Of a stretch of 40,285 nt of DNA, positions 24,474 to 34,369 are shown piece after piece. How positions within the stretch are numbered: the stretch's first letter is position 1; every line of letters starts with the position of its first letter. The stretch is from assembly GCF_000469345.1 (NCBI RefSeq), contig NZ_KI271151.1, positions 1-40,285 on the forward strand, given 5' to 3'. A program made the translations under genes and the position numbers. This DNA is from Eubacterium ramulus ATCC 29099. GTDB lineage: Bacteria > Bacillota > Clostridia > Lachnospirales > Lachnospiraceae. Under the pieces are notes generated by a model that did no database searches, was not told the DNA's origin, and worked only from the letters and a program-made list of their open reading frames with translations.

Positions 24474-26948
24474 ATGCCTGTCCTGCCTTTTTACCAGTTT
24501 GAACTGAAAGACAAACTGAATAGCAAACCACAATGTTTTGACAGTTTCAACTTTCTGTTTCTGCTGCAGGGAACCGGAACCATCCGGTGCCGCAATCAGC
24601 TGATTCATCTAAAGCCCCATGATTTTACATTTTTTAATATGTACGAAATCCATCAGTTCCTGACTTTCTCACCGGATGCCCGGGTTCTGAGTGTTCTCAT
24701 CCATAAATCCTACATACAGTCTGCAGTTCCGGAGCTTACTGACATGACACTCAACACCCACACCGTCACACCGGAATCCGAACCGGAACGCTATGAATTT
24801 TTCTGTCAGGAATTCGGAAAATTTATTTATTATCATACCGTACATTCCCCGGGGGCTCAACTGCATGCACTGTCCCATCTCGGAAATTTGCTGTCCTACA
24901 TCCTGAACCAGCTGTCCACTTCTTCTGCATCTGCGCTTCATGGAACTCAGACACGGGATGACCGGCTTTTCCATGCCCTGACTTACATCACAGAACACTA
25001 TACAAAAGATCTGTCATTGCCGGAAGTGGCAGCGCAGATCGGACTGCATCCGCAGTATTTTTCAAAATATTTCCGGGAACATATGGGACTGACACTGACG
25101 GAATACATCAACCAGCTGCGCATTGTCAATTCCCTGCCGCTTATTATGAATACGGACCACTCTCTGCTGGATATCGCCCTTTCCTGTGGATTCAACAGTT
25201 ACAAAACATATAATACTGCATTTAAAAAACTGTTTCACACTACACCTTATGCCTGGCAGAAGGAGCAGAAACTTCTGCACAGCCGTCAGCACACGCCGGA
25301 AGAAACTTCCTCCACCTTTTCCTTTTTCCGGGATTACTGGACAGAAAAAACAGAACGATCTCTGCCGGACACAGACAAAAATGACCGTATCACCCTGGAG
25401 TTAAATGGACGAAAACAAGATCCTTCCCTGGCTCACTGCAAACTTCCGGAATTATGTTATTCCATCGGTCGTGCCGCTGACCTTCTCCGGGGAGATATCC
25501 AGCAGCAGCTACGCAATGTCGCCGGGGAATTATCCATCCGTCACCTGCGGCTGCGCAATGTATTTTCCGATGATCTCTTTGTCTACTATGAGACACCGGA
25601 CAAAGTTCCGGTATACAACTGGCAATATATTGATATGATCTATGATTTTCTGTGTGAACTTCATATCAAACCTTACACAGAACTTGGATTTATGCCGCGT
25701 ATGCTTGCTTCCAGGCAACAGTTTGCCAACTGGCAGCACCGGCCAAATGTCAGTTTTCCCCGCTCCCTGAAAAACTGGAGCCGTCTTGTGGAACATTTTA
25801 TGGAACACCTGATCCATCGTTATGGAAGAAAAGAAGTGCTGACCTGGAAGTTCAATATGTGGACCTCCCCTGATCTGGAAATGAAAGGTGGCTACTGGCA
25901 CGAATCGATGGAAAACTTTTTCCTGTTTTACCGTGTTACCTACAATGCGATAAAAACGGTGGACGAAGCGCTGCAATTCGCCGGACCTGACTTTTCCATT
26001 CCAAATGGTTTTTCCTGGTATCAGGCATTTTTTGACTATTGCCGGACTTACGAACTGCACCCGGACTTTCTGACCGTGCATCTGTATGCCTCCAATTTCA
26101 ATACTTCCGACCGGATGATACAGAACCGCTATCTCGCTGATACGACAGAACATTCCTATCGAAGTGCTTCCGGACTCTACCAGAGTTTCTTTGATTTTCT
26201 GCATCTGGTTCACCAGGATCCGACCTTTACTGACTATCCCGTGATCATTTCTGACTGGAACAATACCTACCATCCAAAAGATTATGCCCGGGATACCTGC
26301 TTTATGAGTTCCTTTATTGCATATACTGTGCAGATGTTGATCGGCACTCAGGTACAGATGCTGGGATTTCGTTCCCTTTGTGATGTAAATGAAGATTTCT
26401 TTCCGGAAAACCGGTTGTTCGGTGGTGGTCCCGGTCTGCTGGATATCCACGGATTGAAAAAGGCATCTTACTATACATTTGTGCAATTAAATCAGTTGAG
26501 TAACTCGATTCTATCCAAAGGCGAACATTATATTCTCACAAAAAATGGCTCACATTACCAGCTTCTGCTGTTTCACACTGCATTTCCGCTGGATTATGAT
26601 GAACACCTGCCCTCCATTCTGTCCTATGAACAGCGTTATGATTGCTATGGTAATATCCCCACCCTTTCCATGTGCATCATATTAAATCTCCCCTCCGGAC
26701 ATTACCTTATGCGCCAGACAGAAGTCAGCCGCACTTCCGGCTCCGCTTATGATCTCTGGCTGAAAATGGGAGCCCCCCAGTACGATTCTGTTGAAATTTT
26801 AGATCATATCCAGCAGAAATCAAGCCCGGATACCATCTACCGGGAAGCAACTGTAACTGATCATCTGATCATTGATGTTACACTGCCCGTCCACAGTGTT
26901 ATCCTGATTGAGATTGCGGAAGAACCAAATATCATGAACAATACCTGA
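24474..26948 (+). CDS. AraC regulator fused to a GH39-like domain lacking both catalytic glutamates
   Basis: An 824-residue protein. An N-terminal cupin-like domain (to about 150) and an AraC double helix-turn-helix (about 162-266, with LSLPEVAAQIGLHPQYFSKYFREHMG and DIALSCGFNSYKTYNTAFKKLF) are followed by a GH39 beta-xylosidase-like barrel (about 306-820). In active GH39 enzymes the acid/base lies in WNEPNL and the nucleophile in TEFN or TEWN. Here the equivalents read WTSPDL (Ser465) and SDWN (Asp594), so I expect no hydrolysis and suggest a sugar-binding sensor. The start follows AAAGGAG and gives a normal cupin N-terminus. It is divergent from the GPH-rhamnosidase operon and probably controls it. 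Confidence 0.85.
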   Translation: MPVLPFYQFELKDKLNSKPQCFDSFNFLFLLQGTGTIRCRNQLIHLKPHDFTFFNMYEIHQFLTFSPDARVLSVLIHKSYIQSAVPELTDMTLNTHTVTPESEPERYEFFCQEFGKFIYYHTVHSPGAQLHALSHLGNLLSYILNQLSTSSASALHGTQTRDDRLFHALTYITEHYTKDLSLPEVAAQIGLHPQYFSKYFREHMGLTLTEYINQLRIVNSLPLIMNTDHSLLDIALSCGFNSYKTYNTAFKKLFHTTPYAWQKEQKLLHSRQHTPEETSSTFSFFRDYWTEKTERSLPDTDKNDRITLELNGRKQDPSLAHCKLPELCYSIGRAADLLRGDIQQQLRNVAGELSIRHLRLRNVFSDDLFVYYETPDKVPVYNWQYIDMIYDFLCELHIKPYTELGFMPRMLASRQQFANWQHRPNVSFPRSLKNWSRLVEHFMEHLIHRYGRKEVLTWKFNMWTSPDLEMKGGYWHESMENFFLFYRVTYNAIKTVDEALQFAGPDFSIPNGFSWYQAFFDYCRTYELHPDFLTVHLYASNFNTSDRMIQNRYLADTTEHSYRSASGLYQSFFDFLHLVHQDPTFTDYPVIISDWNNTYHPKDYARDTCFMSSFIAYTVQMLIGTQVQMLGFRSLCDVNEDFFPENRLFGGGPGLLDIHGLKKASYYTFVQLNQLSNSILSKGEHYILTKNGSHYQLLLFHTAFPLDYDEHLPSILSYEQRYDCYGNIPTLSMCIILNLPSGHYLMRQTEVSRTSGSAYDLWLKMGAPQYDSVEILDHIQQKSSPDTIYREATVTDHLIIDVTLPVHSVILIEIAEEPNIMNNT

Positions 26949-26970
26949 TATTTTCTGACTTTTACTTGTA

Positions 26971-26990
26971 AAAGCGGGCACCGATTATTT
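26971..26990. repeat. Half-copy of the 10114 hairpin
   Basis: AAAGCGGGCACCGATTATTT matches the left arm of the fucO terminator (10111-10130) except for one base, but the right arm is missing. It lies just after the AraC-GH39 stop, before terminator copy 3. Confidence 0.5.
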
Positions 26991-27011
26991 ACATTTTGAT
27001 TGATAGAAAAA

Positions 27012-27048
27012 GAGACTCAGCCCAGTCATTACAACTAAGCTAAGTCTC
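27012..27048. terminator. Repeated bidirectional terminator, copy 3
   Basis: GAGACTCAGC pairs with GCTAAGTCTC (one mismatch), with AAAA on the left and TTTTTT on the right. It sits between the convergent AraC-GH39 and clpB genes and can end both. Confidence 0.85.
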
Positions 27049-27065
27049 TTTTTTCTATATCTGAT

Positions 27066-27125
27066 CTAGGTGTCAAAACACCCAAATCTTGATTACACGG
27101 ATTACTCCGTGCTTTGCACTCCCAT
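27066..27125. repeat. Diverged, truncated relative of the 179-bp repeat
   Basis: GGTGTCAAAA and the hairpin GGATTA..TAATCC enclosing CCGTGCTTTGCACTCCCA align to one end of the 5007 repeat read in the opposite orientation (GGGGTCAAAAG, then CCGTACTTCGTACTCCCA). CCCAAATCTTGATTA is also shared with the right edge of copy A at 5181-5195. It ends 10 bp before the clpB stop. Confidence 0.5.
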
Positions 27126-27135
27126 AATCCTTATA

Positions 27136-29718
27136 TTATTTTACCCTTGCCGTCAGATGATCTCCATCCACATCAATGAGGATGACATCATTTGCATGTA
27201 CTTCATCGGCAAGGATCAGTTTTGCTGATAAAGTCTCCACATGTTTCTGCAGGAATCGTTTCAGAGGTCTTGCACCGTAGATTGGGTCATACCCATGCTC
27301 TACGATAAAGTTCTCTGCTGCCGGTGTAAGTTCTACGGAAATCTCGCGGTCTTCCAGACGTTTGTTCAGCTGATTCATCAGCAGATGAATGATATTTCCG
27401 ATGTTATCCTTGGTCAGCGGCTTAAACATAATGATCTCATCCAGACGGTTTAAGAACTCCGGTCTGAAGTTGCCGCGCAGCTCGTTCATAACCAGTTCTT
27501 CTGCTTCCGGATTGATATCACCGTTTTCATCAATACCTTCCAGCAGATGCGCAGATCCAAGGTTGGAGGTCATAATGATGATGGTATTTTTAAAATCTAC
27601 GGTACGACCCTGGGAATCCGTAATACGACCGTCATCCAGAACCTGTAACAATACGTTAAAGACATCCGGATGTGCTTTCTCTACCTCATCAAACAGAACG
27701 ACAGAATATGGTTTTCTACGAACAGCTTCGGTCAGCTGACCACCTTCATCGTAACCTACATATCCTGGAGGTGCTCCGATCAGTCTGGATACGGAGTATT
27801 TCTCCATGTATTCACTCATATCAAGTCGAACCATGTTGGATTCATCGTCAAACAGGCTTGCAGCCAGAGCTTTTGCCAGCTCGGTTTTACCAACACCGGT
27901 AGGTCCAAGGAAGAGGAATGAACCAATCGGCTTACTCGGATCTTTGATTCCGGCTTTGGAACGGATGATCGCTTCGGTTACTTTTGTAACACCCTCATCC
28001 TGTCCGATGACACGTTTGTGCAGTTCTTCGTCCAGATGTAAGGTTTTGTTACGTTCACTCTCGGTCAGTTTTGCAACCGGGATTCCTGTCCAGCGGGAAA
28101 TGATTCTTGCGATTTCGTCTTCGCTGACACTCTCATGCACCAGTGACATATCTTTATTTTTCACGATTTCTTCTTCGTGCGCCAGTTCTTTCTCCAGTTG
28201 TGGTTTCTTTCCATATTGCAGTTCTGCTGCCTTTTCCAAATCATAATTCTGCTGTGCGGTCTGGATTTCTTTGTTCAGTGCTTCCAGTTCCTCACGCAGC
28301 TTCTGTACACGCTCAACGGCTTTCTTCTCGTTGTCCCACTGTGCTTTCTTTGTCTGGAATTCACTGCGCAGCTCTGCCAGCTCTTTCTGAAGATTCTCCA
28401 GACGCTCTTTGCTCAGATTGTCTTCTTCTTTCTTCAAAGCGGTTTCTTCAATCTCCAGCTGCATTACTTTACGGTTCAGTTCATCCAGCTCTGTCGGCAT
28501 GGAATCCAGCTCTGTCTTGATCAGTGCACAGGCCTCGTCCACAAGGTCGATGGCTTTATCCGGCAGGAAACGGTCAGAAATGTAACGGTTAGATAATACA
28601 GCTGCTGAAACCAGCGCACCATCTGTAATTTTTACACCATGGAATACTTCATAACGCTCTTTCAGACCACGCAGAATGGAAATAGTATCTTCCACCGTCG
28701 GCTCATCTACCATAACCGGCTGGAAACGACGCTCCAGTGCAGCGTCTTTTTCGATATATTCACGGTACTCATCCAGTGTAGTAGCACCGATACAATGCAA
28801 TTCACCTCTTGCCAACATTGGTTTTAACATGTTGCCGGCATCCATGGCTCCGTCCGACTTTCCTGCACCAACGATCGTATGCAGCTCATCGATAAAGAGA
28901 ATGATCTTGCCCTCGCTCTTCTTTACTTCATCCAAAACAGCTTTCAGACGTTCCTCAAATTCGCCTCTGTATTTTGCACCTGCAACCAGTGCACCCATAT
29001 CAAGGGCAAATAATTTCTTGTCTTTTAATCCTTCCGGAACATCTCCGCGAACGATACGCTGTGCCAGTCCTTCAACAACGGCAGTCTTACCAACACCAGG
29101 CTCACCGATCAGAACCGGGTTATTCTTTGTCTTTCTGGAAAGGATACGGATAACGTTTCGGATCTCACTGTCACGTCCGATGACCGGATCCAGTTTCTGA
29201 TCTCTTGCACGTTCTACCATATCGTAACCATATTTTTCCAATGTATCATAAGTAGCTTCCGGATTGTCGCTTACAACTCTCTGGTTGCCACGGACAGTGG
29301 ATAATACCTGGAAGAATCTGTCTCTTGTGATTCCATATTCACGGAAAATCTCTTTGATCGCCGGGTTCGGATAACGGATCATACTCAAAAACAGATGCTC
29401 TACAGATACATACTCATCGCCCATCTGCTTTGCTTCGTCCTCGGCGCTGATCAATACTTTGTTCAGCTGCTGACCGACATAAACCTGTCCGCCGGAAACT
29501 TTCACTCTCTTTGCCAGATGATCTTCCGCATTGTTCATGAAATGCTGTTTGTTGATCTCCATCTTTTCAATCAGCATCGGGATCAGACCATCTTCCTGAC
29601 GCATCAGGGCTACCAGCAGATGTTCCTGCTCGATTTCCTGATTACCATATTCATAAGCTAATTTCTCGCAATCCTGGATTGCCTGCATAGATTTCTGTGT
29701 AAATTTCTGGATATTCAT
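27136..29718 (-). CDS. clpB: ATP-dependent disaggregase ClpB
   Basis: An 860-residue Hsp100 chaperone that, with DnaK, pulls proteins out of aggregates. In order: the Clp-N domain (1-145), NBD1 with GEPGVGKT near 200 and [12 protein letters not shown], the M-domain coiled coil (about 410-525, Glu/Lys-rich), NBD2 with GPTGVGKT near 605 and [14 protein letters not shown], and the C-terminal ClpB_D2-small domain. The presence of the M-domain separates it from ClpA and ClpC. AAAGGAGGGG precedes the ATG. The promoter overlaps a CIRCE-like operator, which points to HrcA control. It ends at terminator copy 3. Confidence 0.97.
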   Translation of the reverse strand: MNIQKFTQKSMQAIQDCEKLAYEYGNQEIEQEHLLVALMRQEDGLIPMLIEKMEINKQHFMNNAEDHLAKRVKVSGGQVYVGQQLNKVLISAEDEAKQMGDEYVSVEHLFLSMIRYPNPAIKEIFREYGITRDRFFQVLSTVRGNQRVVSDNPEATYDTLEKYGYDMVERARDQKLDPVIGRDSEIRNVIRILSRKTKNNPVLIGEPGVGKTAVVEGLAQRIVRGDVPEGLKDKKLFALDMGALVAGAKYRGEFEERLKAVLDEVKKSEGKIILFIDELHTIVGAGKSDGAMDAGNMLKPMLARGELHCIGATTLDEYREYIEKDAALERRFQPVMVDEPTVEDTISILRGLKERYEVFHGVKITDGALVSAAVLSNRYISDRFLPDKAIDLVDEACALIKTELDSMPTELDELNRKVMQLEIEETALKKEEDNLSKERLENLQKELAELRSEFQTKKAQWDNEKKAVERVQKLREELEALNKEIQTAQQNYDLEKAAELQYGKKPQLEKELAHEEEIVKNKDMSLVHESVSEDEIARIISRWTGIPVAKLTESERNKTLHLDEELHKRVIGQDEGVTKVTEAIIRSKAGIKDPSKPIGSFLFLGPTGVGKTELAKALAASLFDDESNMVRLDMSEYMEKYSVSRLIGAPPGYVGYDEGGQLTEAVRRKPYSVVLFDEVEKAHPDVFNVLLQVLDDGRITDSQGRTVDFKNTIIIMTSNLGSAHLLEGIDENGDINPEAEELVMNELRGNFRPEFLNRLDEIIMFKPLTKDNIGNIIHLLMNQLNKRLEDREISVELTPAAENFIVEHGYDPIYGARPLKRFLQKHVETLSAKLILADEVHANDVILIDVDGDHLTARVK

Positions 29719-29802
29719 AAAAACCCCTCCTTTCCGGGTGTTTCTACTATTTTCATACTTTTGTTCTATTTGTTGTATAACGCTTTTCTTTGCGTTAAGT
29801 AT

Positions 29803-29845
29803 GTTATACCATATGTTATTAGCCGAGTCAAGAGGTGAGTGCTAA
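29803..29845 (-). promoter_or_regulatory. clpB promoter with CIRCE-like operator
   Basis: TTGACT (29826-29831) and TATAAC (29803-29808) are 17 bp apart on the minus strand. Overlapping the -35 box is TTAGCCGAG-N9-GAGTGCTAA (29819-29845). One arm matches the CIRCE half-site perfectly and the other in 5 of 9 positions, with the exact 9-bp spacing. This suggests weak or partial HrcA repression. A small hairpin AACGC/GCGTT lies in the leader. Confidence 0.6.
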
Positions 29846-29883
29846 TTATTTTGTGAAAAATTTGTGTCCCTCTTTTGCAAAAG

Positions 29884-29930
29884 AAAAAGCACTGTAAAAC
29901 CAATAATTCAACAGTTTTCAGTGCTTTTTT
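29884..29930 (-). terminator. Terminator of the ABC exporter operon
   Basis: AAAAAGCACTG pairs with CAGTGCTTTTT, extended by AAAAC/GTTTT inside. A- and T-runs on the two sides make it usable both ways. It lies between the ABC genes and the clpB promoter; the rest of the 318-bp gap 29719-30036 shows nothing else. Confidence 0.8.
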
Positions 29931-30036
29931 CATGTTTTTCCTATGAAATTTTCCTCAGACACCTATATAAGCGAAACTTAAATTAAATCTCTTTCAGACA
30001 ATTCAATTTGGATATTCACCAACTGTGGATTATTTC

Positions 30037-31776
30037 TCAGTGCACCAGTTTCCAACTTACCGCCTGCTGCCTTGCATCCACAAATCTCTTATAAATACCT
30101 TCCTGCTTCATTAGTTGCTCATGTGTTCCCTGCTGTGCAATTCTTCCTTTTTCAACAACCACAATCTGATCTGCATGTCTGACCGTTTTTAATCTGTGGG
30201 CAATCATAATAATCGTTTTTTCCTTTGTAAGTGCATCTACTGCATTCATCAGATCCTTTTCATTCTCAGGATCAACATTGGCCGTTGCCTCATCTAATAT
30301 AACGATTGGTGCATCCTTCATGATTGCTCTGGCTATCGAGATCCGCTGTTTCTCACCGCCGGAAAGTGTGGCTCCGCCTTCTCCGATCACTGTGTCATAT
30401 CCATTCGGAAGTTTGCTGATGAAATCGTGACAGCACGCTTTCTTTGCCGCTTCCACCACTTCCTCATGGCTTGCATCCTGACGTCCGAATTTAATATTAT
30501 TCTCAATGGTATCTGCAAACAAATACACAGACTGAAATACAAATGAAAAATTACTCATTAAACTATTCATGCTATAGTCTTTTACATTCACGCCTCCAAG
30601 CATCACTTCTCCGGAATCCACATCCCAGAACCTGGCAATCAGATTGCAAAGTGTTGATTTTCCTCCACCAGATGGTCCAACGATTGCTGTCGTCGTTTTC
30701 TGCGGAATAGAGAGCGATATATCATCAATGATCTTCCGTTTGTCATAAGAAAACGAAACATTAGAAAGTCTGATATCGTAATTTTCCGGCTGTATTTCTT
30801 TACCGTCGATATCCATGGTATCCAGTTCCAGTATTGCATTTGCTTTATCTACACATACACTTACCACATGTAAAAGGGATGAATAATTTCCTGCACATTC
30901 CAGACTGGCATAAAGCATAAATGCTGAAATTGTCATACCGATCGCATAGACCGCACTCATAGTTCCATTAATATAAAAATATGCACTGCATGCTACAATC
31001 ACTGCACCTGTGATTTTTGTTATCACACTTTGCAGAAAATGATAGGGAACAAACAACATCTCCATCTTTGTATTGATCTTTTCACATGCTTCATTTGCAT
31101 CATTTAATCTCTTTGCCTTTTTTCCAAGCAGATTGTATGATTTTACTTCTGATATTCCCTGCAGATACTCCATGATCTGGTTTACAAGCTCTGTATCGCA
31201 TACCACTTTTTGCTCTGAATCTTTTTTCCCTGTATTCTGCATCACAGAATTGACTCCAAAGAAAATAAGTACTCCTGCTACGGCGATCAATCCGATTCTC
31301 CAGTCAAAAAGAAACAACATCAGAATGATCATGGATGTTTCCAGAATTCCCTGCATGGTCAGCATGACCACTCTCGCAGCCACATCGCCAAGTATTTCCA
31401 TTGTATTGGTTGTAATGGAAGAAATTTCCCCGATACTATTGGAATTGAAATACCCCATCGGCAGATATCGCAGATGTTCTGCAATCTTGATTCTCATAAA
31501 AGCACTTGCATTATATCCTCCCTCTGTCTGAAGCACTGTAGAGTATCTCTTGCAGATTACGTCGACTACAATTGCAAGAACCATAATCGCAACGGAGCCT
31601 CCAATATATTTTCCTGTCGATTTCCCACTCAGCAGACCAATCAGTATGTACATAATAGCCGGAATCTTCATTGCTGAGGCAAGAGCCTCTATGAGTCCGA
31701 TCACTATCGACAGTTTAAATTTATTGCCATTTTCCCTGCCTGAAAAATGAAAGAATTTTGCCAGAATCCCAAACAT
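30037..31776 (-). CDS. ABC exporter half-transporter, second subunit
   Basis: A 579-residue type IV ABC exporter half: six membrane helices (to about 310), then an ATPase domain with GPSGGGKS (Walker A), FQSVYLF (Q-loop), TLSGGEKQR (signature), VILDEATANVDPENE (Walker B with catalytic Glu, D-loop) and IAHRL (H-loop). All ATPase residues look intact. The gene starts 1 nt after the stop of the partner gene, so translation is coupled and the two should form a heterodimer. The pair resembles the IrtAB/YbtPQ-like and multidrug groups; the cargo is unknown. Confidence 0.88.
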   Translation of the reverse strand: MFGILAKFFHFSGRENGNKFKLSIVIGLIEALASAMKIPAIMYILIGLLSGKSTGKYIGGSVAIMVLAIVVDVICKRYSTVLQTEGGYNASAFMRIKIAEHLRYLPMGYFNSNSIGEISSITTNTMEILGDVAARVVMLTMQGILETSMIILMLFLFDWRIGLIAVAGVLIFFGVNSVMQNTGKKDSEQKVVCDTELVNQIMEYLQGISEVKSYNLLGKKAKRLNDANEACEKINTKMEMLFVPYHFLQSVITKITGAVIVACSAYFYINGTMSAVYAIGMTISAFMLYASLECAGNYSSLLHVVSVCVDKANAILELDTMDIDGKEIQPENYDIRLSNVSFSYDKRKIIDDISLSIPQKTTTAIVGPSGGGKSTLCNLIARFWDVDSGEVMLGGVNVKDYSMNSLMSNFSFVFQSVYLFADTIENNIKFGRQDASHEEVVEAAKKACCHDFISKLPNGYDTVIGEGGATLSGGEKQRISIARAIMKDAPIVILDEATANVDPENEKDLMNAVDALTKEKTIIMIAHRLKTVRHADQIVVVEKGRIAQQGTHEQLMKQEGIYKRFVDARQQAVSWKLVH

Positions 31777-31777
31777 A

Positions 31778-33532
31778 TCATTCTCCCTCCTTCACCGTAT
31801 CTTTTACAGAAATATGGGCATTCCACATTTCCTTATAAAGCGGGCATGACACCAGAAGTTCCTCATGTGTGCCATGTGCTGTTACATTTCCATCATTTAC
31901 AACAAAGATCTGGTCACTGTCCTTAACAGTAGAAAGTCTGTGTGCGATTACGATCAGTGTCTTCCCTGCTACCAGTTTTGCGATAGAATTCTGCAGAATT
32001 GCCTCATTTTCCGGATCTGTGTAGGCAGTTGCCTCATCAAGGATCACGATCGAAGCATCCTTTAACATTGCTCTTGCAATGGAGATACGCTGCCTCTCGC
32101 CACCTGACAGATGTCCTCCTGCACCTCCTACAACCGTATCAAATCCATTCTCCAACTGCATGATAAATTCATAGCATCCACTTTTCTTTGTCACCTCGAT
32201 GATCTGTTCATCTGTAGCATCCGTATTTCCCTGTCTGATATTTTCACGGACTGTTTCATTAAACAGATAATTGTCCTGTGCAACATATGCAATTTTCCGA
32301 TTAAAATCTGCAAATGCCAGTTCTTTGACATCAACTCCACCGATTTTGATGCTTCCGGAATCCACATCCCACAGGGACGCAATCAGCTTTGCGATGGTCG
32401 ACTTGCCGCTTCCGGAAGGTCCTACGATTGCATTTACCGTTCCTGCTTTCAGCTCCATAGTTACTCCGTGCAGGATTTCTTTGTCGTGATAACCAAATCT
32501 GACATCTTCAAGAGTAACGGAGTTATCTTTTGGAACACATTTACTTTTCTCTGGACGTTCCAGTTCCGGTTGTTCCAGAATTCCTGCCACTTCACCAACA
32601 ATCACTCCGATCTTGCCAAGATCATCTGTATAGGAACCCACTGTGATCAACGGTCCAACGATTCCAAGTGATAAAATAATGCAGATGACAAAATCTGAAA
32701 TCGCAAGTGTTCCATTGGCTACATAATGTGCCCCAAACGGCAATACCGTAAGAAGCGTATAAGGTGTGACCACCATCATCAGTCCATGAAAGATCGAGCA
32801 CCGTTTCATCCAGGAAATAAAGGAATCTGCATAAGCCATAGCCGCCTTTGTAAATTTTGCATAAGAACTTTCTGTCTTTCCAAATGCCTTGATCACTTCG
32901 ATTCCGTCAATATATTCCACTGCCGCATCATTCAGATCTTTTGTTGTCTGAACCGTTCTCTCGAAGCTTGGTTTATAATCCAGCATCATTCCAAAATAGG
33001 AAAGAAATCCCACTATAACCGGCACCAATGACCAGAGTGCCAATCTCCAGTCTGTCAGGAAGAAATAAATCAAAATCACAATCGGTGCCAGCAGATTGGA
33101 CGTGAATTCCGGGACAATATGCGCCAGTGTTGTCTCGATACTGTCGATTCTTTCCACCATAATATTTTTAAATGTACCGGAAGGTGTGTCTTTCACATAG
33201 CCAAGAGGTACCCGCGCCAGCTTGTCACAGCAGGATTTTCTTATATTTGCAAGTACTGCAAACGTTGCTTTATGTGACAATGCTGTCGAAAGTGAATGAA
33301 GCAGTTCTGCAATGATAAACGATAATGCAATCAGAACCGCTTTTGCAAGATATATTTCAAACTCCTTTTCACCATTTAAAAACAGCTTTACTACATCTGC
33401 AATAATAAAATACGGCAAAATCTTAAAAATCACATTTCCTATTGCAAATAACACACTCCACACATAGGCAATTCTTTTTTGTCCGGCCCACGTCAGGATC
33501 CAGCTGACTGCCGACTTCTTTTTTTCTTTCAC
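31778..33532 (-). CDS. ABC exporter half-transporter, first subunit
   Basis: A 584-residue partner of the downstream gene with the same plan: six helices, then GPSGSGKS, the Q-loop in YVAQDNYLF, HLSGGERQR, VILDEATAYTDPENE and IAHRLST. Both nucleotide sites of the dimer keep their catalytic Glu, unlike many heterodimeric exporters with one degenerate site. AAGGAG precedes the ATG. The TetR gene is 180 nt upstream in the same direction, and an inverted repeat TTAGT-TCGC-ACTAA (33575-33588) lies between them, so local repression by that TetR is likely. Confidence 0.88.
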   Translation of the reverse strand: MKEKKKSAVSWILTWAGQKRIAYVWSVLFAIGNVIFKILPYFIIADVVKLFLNGEKEFEIYLAKAVLIALSFIIAELLHSLSTALSHKATFAVLANIRKSCCDKLARVPLGYVKDTPSGTFKNIMVERIDSIETTLAHIVPEFTSNLLAPIVILIYFFLTDWRLALWSLVPVIVGFLSYFGMMLDYKPSFERTVQTTKDLNDAAVEYIDGIEVIKAFGKTESSYAKFTKAAMAYADSFISWMKRCSIFHGLMMVVTPYTLLTVLPFGAHYVANGTLAISDFVICIILSLGIVGPLITVGSYTDDLGKIGVIVGEVAGILEQPELERPEKSKCVPKDNSVTLEDVRFGYHDKEILHGVTMELKAGTVNAIVGPSGSGKSTIAKLIASLWDVDSGSIKIGGVDVKELAFADFNRKIAYVAQDNYLFNETVRENIRQGNTDATDEQIIEVTKKSGCYEFIMQLENGFDTVVGGAGGHLSGGERQRISIARAMLKDASIVILDEATAYTDPENEAILQNSIAKLVAGKTLIVIAHRLSTVKDSDQIFVVNDGNVTAHGTHEELLVSCPLYKEMWNAHISVKDTVKEGE

Positions 33533-33605
33533 ATCTTTTCACTCCTTACGTTCGTTTTATTATTTTACCTTCTATTAGTTCGCACTAACCAGTATATAAT
33601 AAAAT

Positions 33606-33631
33606 AGGTGGTCTACTGGCATCAACCACCT
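33606..33631 (-). terminator. Hairpin between the TetR gene and the ABC operon
   Basis: AGGTGGT pairs with ACCACCT around a 12-nt loop, and the minus strand continues ATTTTATTATA. It may end the TetR transcript or attenuate read-through into the exporter genes. Confidence 0.5.
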
Positions 33632-33711
33632 GATATTATTATCCTGTCTGAACTTTATTCAGAATTCCAGAACCTGCAACACACATAACCTATTCAGAAT
33701 TCCTGCATCAG

Positions 33712-34341
33712 TTATACTGGAAATTCAATATTCCACAATCGTTCCCAGCCACCTGTATTAAATTCTTTCAGTTGATGTACATTTTTCTTTGCAGTCTCCC
33801 TGTCTATATCATGCTCAATGATTTGAAATACTGATGAAAAAAATCCCGTATAGATCATATGCATAAGGCTTTCCTCTACAATCGGTATTTTCACACCGTT
33901 CTCTTTCATCTTTTCCATATAATTCAAGCTGGACTTCATTTCCCGCTCTACCATATTGTGTATGAATAATTCAAATTTTCCACTGTCTCCGCATTTCAAC
34001 AATAATCTGAAATTATCATAATGATCATAGATATAATCAACCATCTGCTCCATCCCATCACTGGATGTATCCGACATATTCCTTGTCTGATCACTGGCAG
34101 AAAGCTTTTCAAACTCCTCAACGATCTGGTCATAAATCTGATAAATATGTTCCATATAAGGATCCGTCAGTGCATCAAAAAGTGCCTCTTTCGTCGGATA
34201 ATATTTGTAAAATGCGCCAGTAGTAAGCCCTGCATCTTTTACAATATTTCTTAAAGATGCTCCTGTCAAACCATCTTTCAGAAAATGTTTTCTGGCTGTA
34301 TCTAATATGTTTTTCTGTGTATCTTCTGCTTTCGTCGACAT
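33712..34341 (-). CDS. TetR family regulator of the ABC exporter
   Basis: A 209-residue TetR-type repressor. The helix-turn-helix is near residues 10-55 (NILDTARKHFLKDGLTGASLRNIVKDAGLTTGAFYKYYPTKEALFDAL), a strong match to the family, followed by a helical ligand domain of its own. I start at the ATG at 34341 with GAGGAT upstream; the longer TTG start at 34371 runs into the operator-like palindrome. Its position and orientation fit a drug- or metabolite-responsive repressor of itself and of the exporter pair downstream. Confidence 0.85.
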   Translation of the reverse strand: MSTKAEDTQKNILDTARKHFLKDGLTGASLRNIVKDAGLTTGAFYKYYPTKEALFDALTDPYMEHIYQIYDQIVEEFEKLSASDQTRNMSDTSSDGMEQMVDYIYDHYDNFRLLLKCGDSGKFELFIHNMVEREMKSSLNYMEKMKENGVKIPIVEESLMHMIYTGFFSSVFQIIEHDIDRETAKKNVHQLKEFNTGGWERLWNIEFPV

Positions 34342-34369
34342 TCTTTTCGTATCCTCTAAACTTCTTTTC

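Noticed and set aside
31837-31846. Third copy of AAAGCGGGCA
   Set aside because: It lies inside the coding region of the first ABC gene with no surrounding similarity; ten bases can match by chance.
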